DNA from: Thermacetogenium phaeum DSM 12270 | GTDB lineage: Bacteria > Bacillota > DSM-12270 > Thermacetogeniales > Thermacetogeniaceae | Assembly: GCF_000305935.1 (NCBI RefSeq) | Contig: NC_018870.1 | Coordinates: 2,632,501 to 2,696,500, forward strand | Direction: 5' to 3' | DNA: 64,000 nt | Shown: one piece after another, positions 1 through 7,046 of the stretch | Position numbering within the stretch: the stretch's first letter is position 1 | How the letters are laid out: the number at the start of each line of letters is the position of its first letter | The notes under the pieces: model-generated | What the model saw: the letters and a program-made list of their open reading frames with translations, nothing else | What the model was told of the DNA's origin: nothing | Database searches by the model: none | Made by a program: the position numbers and the translations under genes

Positions 1-72
1 TTTAAACTCGAAGGTTTCTCTGCCCCCCGGGCCGGTTTTAGCGAACCCATCACCGTCCAGCTCGGCCGTCAT
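1..72 (-). CDS. N-terminal 24 codons of a protein running off the window, possibly LysS
   Basis: The frame stays open from an ATG at 72 to the window edge and starts [10 protein letters not shown]. The ATG overlaps the greA stop codon as TAATG, so the two genes are probably translationally coupled. Lysyl-tRNA synthetase (lysS) commonly follows greA in Clostridia, which makes it the best guess. The visible residues, however, are not a recognisable LysS motif. Identity therefore rests on context only. Confidence 0.4.
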   Translation of the reverse strand, partial: MTAELDGDGFAKTGPGGRETFEFK

Positions 73-548
73 TACTTGCGGACGTTCAAGATCTGGTATT
101 TCAGGGTTCCGGCAGGCACCTTAACCTCTACCACATCCCCAACCTTTTTCCCCAGGATTGCCCGTCCCACAGGGGATTCGTTAGAGATCTTATTGATCGC
201 GGGATCGGCCTCTGCGCTTCCCACGATCGTGTATTCAATCTCATCGCCATACTCCAGGTCCTTTAACAAAACCGTAGATCCCACGGCAACAGTGTCCTCC
301 GGTACGTCCTTGGTATCGATGACCCGGGCACGCCGCAATAACTTTTCCAGGGTAATAATCCTGCCTTCAATAAAGGCTTGTTCGTTTTTCGCCTCTTCAT
401 ACTCGGAGTTTTCGGAGATATCACCGAACTCTATTGCCGTGCGGATTCGTTCTGCAATTTCCCGGCGCTTGACGGACTTTAAGAGGTGAAGCTCATCTTC
501 CAGCCTCTTAATTCCATCTCCTGTTAGAAGCACCTCTTTTTCTGGCAA
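72..548 (-). CDS. greA: Transcription elongation factor GreA
   Basis: GreA rescues backtracked RNA polymerase by stimulating cleavage of the nascent transcript in the secondary channel. The 158-residue product has the usual family length. Residues about 1-75 form the antiparallel coiled coil, with the acidic tip in the [13 protein letters not shown] segment. The C-terminal FKBP-like domain carries [17 protein letters not shown]. The start is TTG, chosen because an AGGGAGAG ribosome site sits about 8 bases upstream and no better start exists. The stop overlaps the next start (TAATG), which is probably lysS. It lies downstream of a 312-base gap, so it may have its own promoter. Confidence 0.95.
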   Translation of the reverse strand: MPEKEVLLTGDGIKRLEDELHLLKSVKRREIAERIRTAIEFGDISENSEYEEAKNEQAFIEGRIITLEKLLRRARVIDTKDVPEDTVAVGSTVLLKDLEYGDEIEYTIVGSAEADPAINKISNESPVGRAILGKKVGDVVEVKVPAGTLKYQILNVRK

Positions 549-860
549 TGCGATCTCTCCCTTGAGAAATAAAATTTAATTAAATCTTATGAGCCTCAGC
601 CTTATTTTATTCGGCCCCGGCTCCAGGGTAAGGATACCGTCCCATGGAGTTGGGTACTCCTCTCGCAACACCTAACGGCGCCCGCTCTTAAACCCGCCAT
701 AAAAAAGGAGACAATGACATCCTTTTCGAATGTCCTTGCCTGCCCCGCTTACCAATAGATCCCTAAAGAACAACAAGCCCAGCCGAAAGCTGGACGTTTG
801 ACGGCTCTTTTTGCTTCTTTTACTGTTGCTGTATTTTACCGCTATTATAGAAATGCTCCG
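549..860. other. Intergenic region between greA and the dehydrogenase gene
   Basis: No convincing gene is visible. On the minus strand around 776-800 a short hairpin (CCAGC, loop TTTCG, GCTGG) is followed by a T-rich stretch (TTGTTGTTCTTT). It could terminate transcripts of the upstream minus-strand trio. A greA promoter should lie here, but I could not pick -35/-10 boxes with confidence. Confidence 0.35.
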
Positions 861-1949
861 TTAATTTGTCAAGGGCTTGGGATGAAAGTTTTTGGAACAC
901 TTGCGGACCCTTTCCAGCTCCTCCGGAGTGAGGGCGCGCTCAAAGCTCCGCAGACCGGCAAGCCTGAAGCCGTGCTTGGCTCCCAGGCGGCTGATTTCCT
1001 CCACCTGAGCCACGGTGAGTTCCCGTCCCAGGGAATAATTTTCGCATCTCCCCTCCAGAGCCAGGATCATCGTCTCGGCCATGCAGGCGTATGAAGTCTT
1101 CGGGGGAAATCCGAAATTAAAATTGAATTCCACATCACCCGGAACCTCCACGACACCTCCCTCAATGACCAGAACATCAGGGCGCTCCGCAGCAACCCGC
1201 ACGGAAACATCTCGCGGCCGGGCAACATCACAGACAACCGCTCCCGGCTTCAGGTCCTCAGGCTCAATAACAGTGTCCACAGCGGAGGTAACCGTGATTA
1301 CCACATCAGCCCGGCGCAGGGCTGCTCTGGAATCGGTGGTCAGGCGGGCGGCCACCCCGGTTTCCTGAAGGATCTGATGGGCCAGGCGTTCCAGCCGCGA
1401 CCGGTTTCTGGCCACCAGCGTCAGCTGCCCGACCTCTTTGGCGAGAATTCTGGCGCAGACGCTCCCGATGGATCCGCTGGCTCCCAGCACAGCTGCCTCA
1501 GCCCGGGACAGTTCGATCCCCATCAATTCCGCAGCCTTGCGCGTGCCCTCCAGAGCCATGGCCACAGTGAAGCTGTTCCCCGAAGTAACGGCGATATTCA
1601 GATTCCTGGCCACGGTAATCCCGGCATCCCCTACCACAGAGGTCATTGCGCCCAGACCGACGATCTCCGCCCCCAGCCTTTCGGCAATTTTTCCTGCTTC
1701 AATGATGCGCCGGATGACGTATTCCGTAGGAAGCTCCAGCATCTGGCGGGAGGTCAATGGGCAGATGATAAACCATCCTTCGGTTTCCGCATAAGGGGAT
1801 CTCACCCCCCGGATCTGGGAGGCCTTATAGGCCGGAAAACGGCCGACAATCCATTCCGTCATCCGCTCCGGCAGGAGTTTGAATATTCGCAGCCTTTTGG
1901 TAATGTCCGTTATATCGATGGGGTGGATGATAAAGGCGAACCTGGTCAT
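861..1949 (-). CDS. Acyl-ACP-reductase-like NAD(P)-dependent dehydrogenase (COG5322 type)
   Basis: The 362-residue protein has a Rossmann nucleotide site GASGSIG at residues 156-162 and an upstream GLGAMTSVVGDAG segment. Its C-terminal part (SYACMAETM around Cys289, then NYSLGRELT and KHGF) follows the pattern of cyanobacterial long-chain acyl-ACP reductase (AAR), where the equivalent Cys forms the acyl-thioester. Homologues in Clostridia are often labelled shikimate dehydrogenase, but the C-terminal pattern fits AAR better. A plausible reaction is reduction of an acyl thioester to an aldehyde; the substrate is unknown. The ATG start overlaps the preceding gene by four bases (ATGA), so the two are likely coupled. 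Family placement is fairly sure; activity is inferred. Confidence 0.75.
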   Translation of the reverse strand: MTRFAFIIHPIDITDITKRLRIFKLLPERMTEWIVGRFPAYKASQIRGVRSPYAETEGWFIICPLTSRQMLELPTEYVIRRIIEAGKIAERLGAEIVGLGAMTSVVGDAGITVARNLNIAVTSGNSFTVAMALEGTRKAAELMGIELSRAEAAVLGASGSIGSVCARILAKEVGQLTLVARNRSRLERLAHQILQETGVAARLTTDSRAALRRADVVITVTSAVDTVIEPEDLKPGAVVCDVARPRDVSVRVAAERPDVLVIEGGVVEVPGDVEFNFNFGFPPKTSYACMAETMILALEGRCENYSLGRELTVAQVEEISRLGAKHGFRLAGLRSFERALTPEELERVRKCSKNFHPKPLTN

Positions 1950-2872
1950 AGAGACTGCTCCCCCTCCATATTGTTCAGGACCTCCAAGCGCGGTTTTAGC
2001 TGCAGCCGGTCGAGCAGCTCACCGTAGTCCTCAGGGGTCACCTCATCGGCCTTCTTCCCCAGAATACTGATGAGAACCCCTTCCATCACATTCGTCCCAA
2101 AGGAACGCCCTTGAAGCTCCGGGGTTGTAGTTATCAGCACGGCAACGCCGCGCTCCCGAAGCATCTCCAGATCGTCTTTGGTCACAGTGTTAGTGATGAT
2201 GATCTTCCCCGGCAGCTCCGGCGGCATATACTTTCTGATGAAATGAAAGTCACCGGCGATTATCTCATTTTCCCGGTAGTAGCTCTCATACTTCGTGGTC
2301 ACACTCTCCTGTTTTTCCCCCGTAGGGTACAAATACTTAAAAGGGAGCTGGCTGATTACGGGGAGCAGCATCCAGGCGAGCAACCTCAATGCAGCAAGAG
2401 AACGGATCGGGATAGGAATACCCATAGCAAAGATTAAATCCCCATAGGTGGTCCGGCACCCGGCTTCCCAGAGCGCCTCGGCAATCCCGAAGCGGTCAAC
2501 CCCGGAAACCACCAGGGCGCGCCTGCCGGCGAAAGTCCATCCCAGCTCATCTTGAAGATAGGTGATAACACGCCGCTCCAGGGTGTTCTTTAGTCCGCTC
2601 CCGTCCACAATGGGGGTGAGCCGGGCGGCAGAGGCAATTTTTTTCGCTTCCCTGATGGCGTAGCGCCGTCCTCCTGCTACGAGATAGAGATCGATCCCCC
2701 CCATTCCAAAGGCATCGACCTTTCCGTCCAGCTCGCGGATCATCTCGATGGCGCTGTTCATATCCCCATCCGTACCGATCCGCTCGATCAGGAACTTCTC
2801 TCCCAAGAATTCCGCTTCCACCCTGTGGTTGCGCTTGGAAGAACCAAGACTGATGCTGACAACATGCTTCAC
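1946..2872 (-). CDS. Uncharacterised protein of the clostridial 'quinate 5-dehydrogenase' family
   Basis: This 308-residue protein starts MKHVVSISLGSSKRNHRVE. It has glycine-rich segments (FGMGGIDLYLVAGGRRYAI, VVSGVDRFGIAEALWEAGC) that suggest nucleotide or phosphate binding. A hydrophobic stretch follows around IPIPIRSLAALRLLAWMLLP. The C-terminal half contains IIITNTVTKDDLEMLRERGV. Relatives next to AAR-like genes in Clostridia have been labelled quinate 5-dehydrogenase, but I see no feature proving that activity. The ATGA overlap with the AAR-like gene and the 57-base gap to the upstream regulator indicate one operon and a joint function. Function unknown. Confidence 0.6.
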   Translation of the reverse strand: MKHVVSISLGSSKRNHRVEAEFLGEKFLIERIGTDGDMNSAIEMIRELDGKVDAFGMGGIDLYLVAGGRRYAIREAKKIASAARLTPIVDGSGLKNTLERRVITYLQDELGWTFAGRRALVVSGVDRFGIAEALWEAGCRTTYGDLIFAMGIPIPIRSLAALRLLAWMLLPVISQLPFKYLYPTGEKQESVTTKYESYYRENEIIAGDFHFIRKYMPPELPGKIIITNTVTKDDLEMLRERGVAVLITTTPELQGRSFGTNVMEGVLISILGKKADEVTPEDYGELLDRLQLKPRLEVLNNMEGEQSL

Positions 2873-2929
2873 GACATCTCGCCCTCTCTTTTAATAAAAT
2901 AATCATGAGACCTACTTCCCGAGTTTTAG

Positions 2930-3460
2930 TCAATCCTTTTGTACCGACAGAATGAGATCCCGCAGGTGGCCGGGATCCACATATTTGTCCTCAGTAAGCG
3001 GCGACTCCCCCAGAACGATGCCGATGACCTCCTTGTCGAGAAGAGCTGCGCTCCAGTTGATGCGCTGCCGTGACCCGATCAGGATGACCACATCATAGGT
3101 TCTGATCTCGGCCACCAACCGCATGACTTCGTTAAACAGCTGAAGACCCGACTTTTCCTGAACAAAACGCCAGCGCTCGGCGTTGGTCATGATCAGGCTG
3201 AAGTCCACCCCTGTTTCCTTGAGCAGCGACAGGATTTCCTCTTTATTCTTAACGGGAAAACCAACGACGGCCAGGCGCGCCCCTTTTCGAACCGCACCCA
3301 GGGTTTCCAGGCGCGAAACAAAGCTCCTGTCCACTCCGAAGCGCACGGCCACCTCCTGCTGGGAAAGGCCTTCGCTGCGGAGGGACATAATCCGGGCAAC
3401 GGTACGGTTGAGCTTCTCCATGCTGATGAGCTTTTCTCCAATGCGATAAAATTCATTCAC
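2930..3460 (-). CDS. Helix-turn-helix transcriptional regulator
   Basis: Residues about 20-55 (ARIMSLRSEGLSQQEVAVRFG, then DRSFVSRLETLG) form an XRE/sigma-like helix-turn-helix. The remaining ~110 residues (LAVVGFPVKNKEEILSLLKE, VVILIGSRQRINWSAALLD) look like a small alpha/beta domain with no motif I can name. It has no AAA+ domain, so it is not a sigma-54 activator. The longest frame starts at GTG 3460. An ATG at 3421 preceded by GGAGAAAAG at good spacing is an equal or better start (163 residues). It heads the minus-strand trio and is divergent from the sigma-54-driven small gene, so it could control either or both. Confidence 0.75.
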   Translation of the reverse strand: MNEFYRIGEKLISMEKLNRTVARIMSLRSEGLSQQEVAVRFGVDRSFVSRLETLGAVRKGARLAVVGFPVKNKEEILSLLKETGVDFSLIMTNAERWRFVQEKSGLQLFNEVMRLVAEIRTYDVVILIGSRQRINWSAALLDKEVIGIVLGESPLTEDKYVDPGHLRDLILSVQKD

Positions 3461-3476
3461 AGCTCATACGCCTTTC

Positions 3477-3496
3477 TGTGCACATTTTTGTGTACA
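3477..3496. promoter_or_regulatory. Two TGTGYACA boxes, candidate operator
   Basis: TGTGCACA at 3477-3484 (a perfect palindrome) and TGTGTACA at 3489-3496 lie 12 bases apart, start to start. They sit 17 bases upstream of the HTH gene and about 70-90 bases upstream of the sigma-54 -24 element. They could be an autoregulatory operator or an upstream activator site. The repeat is seen; the role is inferred. Confidence 0.45.
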
Positions 3497-3565
3497 TTAT
3501 TCTAACAGAGCATCGACTTTCCCGCAAGCTGTTATTGCACCACTTCCTGGTGCGCCCGGATTAAC

Positions 3566-3580
3566 TGGCACGCAATTTGC
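3566..3580 (+). promoter_or_regulatory. Sigma-54 (-24/-12) promoter of the small protein gene
   Basis: TGGCAC at 3566-3571, a five-base spacer GCAAT, then TTGC at 3577-3580 match the sigma-54 consensus exactly, with GG and GC 12 bases apart. It lies 65 bases upstream of the ATG at 3646. A small inverted repeat (GCACC, 7 bases, GGTGC) at 3537-3553 lies just upstream. The same promoter type precedes the related gene at 51758. Confidence 0.85.
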
Positions 3581-3645
3581 TAGATCACTTTCGTAGAGAT
3601 TGTGAAAATCAGCACATTCCACAACCGAAGAAGGAGGTAGCAATA

Positions 3646-3882
3646 ATGGCAGTACACCTGCGTTTACCGAAAAAAAACATCCACCTCAAAATAGGAGGTC
3701 CCCGTGCTGAGCGGCAGAGCGATAAGAAGAAGCAATCCGCAAAACACTCCGTAGAGAAGGTTACCGCCACCGATACCGATGCCAACAGCAAAAAAGTCAA
3801 GCTCGAGTTTCCCTACGACGATCTTGAGCTGCTCTACCAGTACACTCTCAAAGAAATGGGAATCAAAGACCCCTTTGAATGA
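3646..3882 (+). CDS. Small sigma-54-controlled protein with EFPY/LLYxY motif (paralogue 1)
   Basis: A 78-residue protein. ATG at 3646 follows a strong ribosome site GAAGGAGGT. A longer frame to 3577 would begin inside the -12 promoter element and is rejected. Residues 1-52 are basic and low in complexity (MAVHLRLPKKN, then KKKQSAKHS). The C-terminus carries LEFPYDDLELLYQYTLKEMG. The second gene at 51758-51919 encodes a 53-residue protein with the same start (MAV) and the same C-terminal pattern EFPY-x-D-x(3)-LLY-x-Y-x(2)-K. No signal peptide, membrane helix or known domain is visible. The sigma-54 promoter suggests expression under a specific signal. Function unknown. Confidence 0.8.
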   Translation: MAVHLRLPKKNIHLKIGGPRAERQSDKKKQSAKHSVEKVTATDTDANSKKVKLEFPYDDLELLYQYTLKEMGIKDPFE

Positions 3883-4272
3883 TCGGCCTTCGAAACGCGC
3901 AAGACAGGCGCGCCAATTTTCCGGAATACCGTGCCGCAGTTTCGGAAGGTCTCCGGGAAGGCGGCAAACAACACCGATTACCATAAAGGCGCCCGCTCAA
4001 TCCGGGCCGATTTAATCGCAGTAACTTCATTCCCGCAAAAACCAAAAGGGCCCGGATTTTTCGGCCGGGATTTTGTGAAATATTGCACTAATCCTTCTTC
4101 TGCAGCACAGCGGAAAAGGCTCCCGGCTATTAAACCCGCGGTTTTTGTGGTGTGCCGGAAAATGGATAAAGGGGGTGCGAAAAAGAGCGAGGTAGCAGAG
4201 CTGAGCGTCTAAATAAAACGGTTACAGCAGGCCTGTCAACATTCACAAACATTGGGAAGGGAGGTCAACCCT
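3883..4272. other. Intergenic region upstream of the formate hydrogenlyase operon
   Basis: About 390 bases with no convincing gene. A hairpin near 4051-4068 (CCCGG, nine-base loop, CCGGG) followed by ATTTTG may end the small-gene transcript. I found no sigma-54 box here, unlike enterobacterial formate hydrogenlyase operons controlled by FhlA. The operon promoter was not identified. Confidence 0.4.
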
Positions 4273-6483
4273 ATGGAAAAAATCCTCACCGTCTGCCCGT
4301 ACTGCGGGACGGGCTGCGGCCTCCACCTGGTCGTAGAAAACGGCCGCGTCACCGGTGTGGAACCGGATAAACTGCATCCTGTCAATGAAGGAGAGCTCTG
4401 CCTTAAAGGATACTTCGGCTTCGAGCACATTCACTCCGGGGATCGGCTGACAACACCTCTCCTCAAAAAGGAGGGCCGGTTCGTCCCTGTTTCCTGGGAG
4501 GAGGCTCTGGATCTGGTGGCAGCCAGGCTCACCCGGATCAAAGAAGAATCCGGCCCGGATGCCTTCGCCCTTTTCGCCTCGGCTAGAGCTACCAATGAAG
4601 AAAATTACATTGCTCAGAAGTTCGCCCGGGCGGTAATGGGCACCAATAATGTGGACCACTGCGCCCGCCTCTGACACGCCCCTACAGTCGCCGGTCTGGC
4701 GATGACCCTGGGCGGAGGAGCAATGACCAACTCCATCCCCGAAATCGGGGCGGAATCAGACTGCATTTTCATCATCGGTTCTAATACGGCCGAGTGCCAC
4801 CCCCTCATCGCCCGCCAGGTAATTCGGGCCAGGGAACGGGGGGCCAGGCTTATCGTGGCCGATCCCCGCCGAACGGAGATGGCCAATAAGGCCGATGTCT
4901 GGCTGCAGGTGCCTCCGGGGTACAACATCCCCCTGCTCAACGGGATGATCAACATCATCATCGAGGAGAAACTGCACGACGGTGACTTTATCGCCAGCTG
5001 CACCGAGGGTTTTGAAGAGATGAAACAGGCGGCGGCGGAATGGACACCCAAACGCGTGGAAGAGGTGACCGGGATTCCGGCAGAGGATCTCCGAAAAGCC
5101 GCCCGCCTCTACGCGGGAGGAAAGGCGGCGGTGATCCTATACTGCATGGGGGTTACCCAGTTCAGCTTCGGGACCGGAACAGTTGTATCACTTTCCAATC
5201 TGGCGGCGATCACAGGCAATCTCGGAAGGCCGGGGACCGGGGTAGATCCCTTAAGGGGGCAGAACAATGTCCAGGGGGCGTGCGACATGGGATGCCTCCC
5301 CAACGTCTTTCCAGGCTATTTAAGCGTTACCGCTGCCGAGAACCGCGCCCGCTTTTCCAAAGAATGGGGTGTAGAACTCCCCTCAACCGTCGGCCTGAAA
5401 GTCTCCGAGGTGCCGGAAGCAATACTGGAAGGAAAGATCCGCGCCCTCTATATCTTCGGTGAAAACCCGGTGATGAGCGATCCGGACTGCGACCACTTCC
5501 GCAAGTCACTGGAACAGCTGGACTTTCTGATCGTCCAGGACATCTTCCTTTCAGAAACTGCCCGCCTGGCAGACGTGGTCTTCCCGGCTGCCTGCTGGGG
5601 GGAGAAGGACGGCACCTTCACAAGTACGGAGCGCCGGGTGCAGCTCGTACGCAAGGCAGTGGCGCCTCCGGGAGAAGCCAGGGAGGACTGGTGGGTCTTT
5701 AAGGAGCTTGCCGGGAAAATGGGATACCGCGGCCTCGACTACCTGCATCCCCGGGAAATCTGGGAGGAGGTCCGGAGAGTGGTACCGGAGAAATTCGGCG
5801 GCATCTGCTACCGGCGCCTGAACGAACAGAGGGGCATCCACTGGCCGTGCCCGTCGGAAGACCATCCGGGAACGCCCATCCTCTACAGTGGAGGCAAGTT
5901 CTCCACACCATCCGGCAAGGCGCAACTCCGCCCGGTAATTTTCGACCCGGTGCAGGTTCCAGAGGAAAAAACCAAAGCCTTCCCCGGCGCCCTCACAGGC
6001 AGCATCAAGGAACTGCCTGATGAGGATTACCCTTTTACGCTCACAACCGGGAGAAGGGTTTATCACTATCACACCGGGACTATGACCCGCCGGGCGGAGG
6101 TCCTGAACACCATAGGGACGGAGCAGCTCATCGAAGTCAATCCGGTGGACGCTGCCAGGATGGGGATCAAGGACGGTGACTTCGTGAGGATCGCTACAAG
6201 GCGCGGCTCCATAACCGCCAAGGCTTGGGTAACCGGCCGCGTCCCGGAAAAAACCCTCTTCACATCCTTCCACTTCTGGGAAGCCAATGTCAACGAACTG
6301 ACCAACACCGCCAGGGATCCCGTAGCCGGAATCCCGGAGTACAAGGTCTGTGCAGCGCGGTTGGAGCGGGTCACCCCTGCCGAGGCGGCCAGCTCCTATA
6401 AGGAGAAAATGGAAAAGTATCGGCTCGACCTGGTACAGAAAACGAAGGAGGAACTGGAGCGGAAAGGAGGAGAGCAAAGATGA
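4273..6483 (+). CDS. fdhF: Selenocysteine formate dehydrogenase H, catalytic subunit
   Basis: This molybdopterin (bis-MGD) enzyme oxidises formate to CO2 and feeds electrons to the hydrogenase encoded downstream. The 736-residue frame is continuous only if UGA at 4672-4674 is read as selenocysteine 134, in the active-site context RL-Sec-HAPTV. A SECIS hairpin follows directly. The N-terminal [4Fe-4S] ligands are Cys8, Cys11, Cys15 and Cys43. Length and layout match E. coli FdhF (715 residues). ATG 4273 was chosen for its GGGAGG ribosome site; a TTG at 4252 is in frame but lies upstream of that site. The stop overlaps the next start (ATGA). Mo or W use is not decidable from sequence. Translation requires selA, selB, selC and selD elsewhere in the genome. 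Confidence 0.95.
4672..4703 (+). promoter_or_regulatory. SECIS element for selenocysteine insertion
   Basis: Directly after UGA, GTCGCC (4687-4692) and GGCGAT (4698-4703) pair as five Watson-Crick pairs plus one G-U around the loop GGTCT (4693-4697). The GGUCU loop and its distance from UGA resemble the E. coli fdhF element recognised by SelB. This explains the in-frame UGA as recoding and not a disruption. Confidence 0.9.
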
Positions 6484-7046
6484 CCAACACCTTTGTGATT
6501 GCCGACCCCGACCGCTGCCTGGGCTGCTACACCTGCATGGCGGCCTGCTCGGTGAACCACCGAAAGGAGGGGCTGCAGGCCCAACCGCGGCTCTTCCTCA
6601 CCCACTCGGCGGTGGGGACTATGCCCGTCCAGTGCCATCACTGTGAAAACGCCCCCTGCTCTCTGGTCTGCCCGGTGCAGGCGATAACCATCGGCGATCA
6701 AGGGGTGCAGTTGAATGAGGGGCTTTGCATCGGGTGCAAGATGTGCGCTTACGTCTGCCCCTTTGGAGCGGTAACCGTGAACGGCACCAACCCACCGGCC
6801 CGGGAGGAACCCCTCTCCCTTAAGCCCTCCCTCCTCGATTGGGTTCCGGGGAAAAAACAGGTGGCCATCAAGTGCGACCTCTGCACCTTCAGCAGTGAGG
6901 GCCCTGCCTGCGTGCAGGCATGCCCTACCAAGGCCCTGCAGGTGGTGACCGGTGAGGACATGGAGGAGTGGAGCAAAATCCGACGCCTCCATGCGGTAGC
7001 CGACATGATGGCCTTAATCAAAGGAAGGGAGGTGCCTGAACGATGA
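6480..7046 (+). CDS. hycB: Formate hydrogenlyase iron-sulfur subunit HycB/HydN type
   Basis: A 188-residue cytoplasmic electron carrier linking the formate dehydrogenase to the hydrogenase arm. It has four cysteine groups for four [4Fe-4S] clusters: CLGCYTCMAAC, CHHCENAPCSLVC, CIGCKMCAYVC and CDLCTFSSEGPACVQAC. This is the HycB/DMSO-reductase-B fold pattern. ATG overlaps the fdhF stop by four bases, and its own stop overlaps hyfB in the same way, so translation is probably coupled throughout. Confidence 0.92.
   Translation: MTNTFVIADPDRCLGCYTCMAACSVNHRKEGLQAQPRLFLTHSAVGTMPVQCHHCENAPCSLVCPVQAITIGDQGVQLNEGLCIGCKMCAYVCPFGAVTVNGTNPPAREEPLSLKPSLLDWVPGKKQVAIKCDLCTFSSEGPACVQACPTKALQVVTGEDMEEWSKIRRLHAVADMMALIKGREVPER

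Noticed and set aside
4081-4090. Sigma-54 box before fdhF
   Set aside because: TTGCAC occurs here, but no GG lies 12 bases upstream of the GC, so the -24 element is missing.
3931-4212. 93-codon frame upstream of fdhF
   Set aside because: No ribosome site, no recognisable domain and uneven composition.
4252-4674. A separate 140-codon gene ending at UGA 4674
   Set aside because: It is the first part of fdhF. The UGA sits at the active-site position, the frame continues unbroken and a SECIS hairpin follows.
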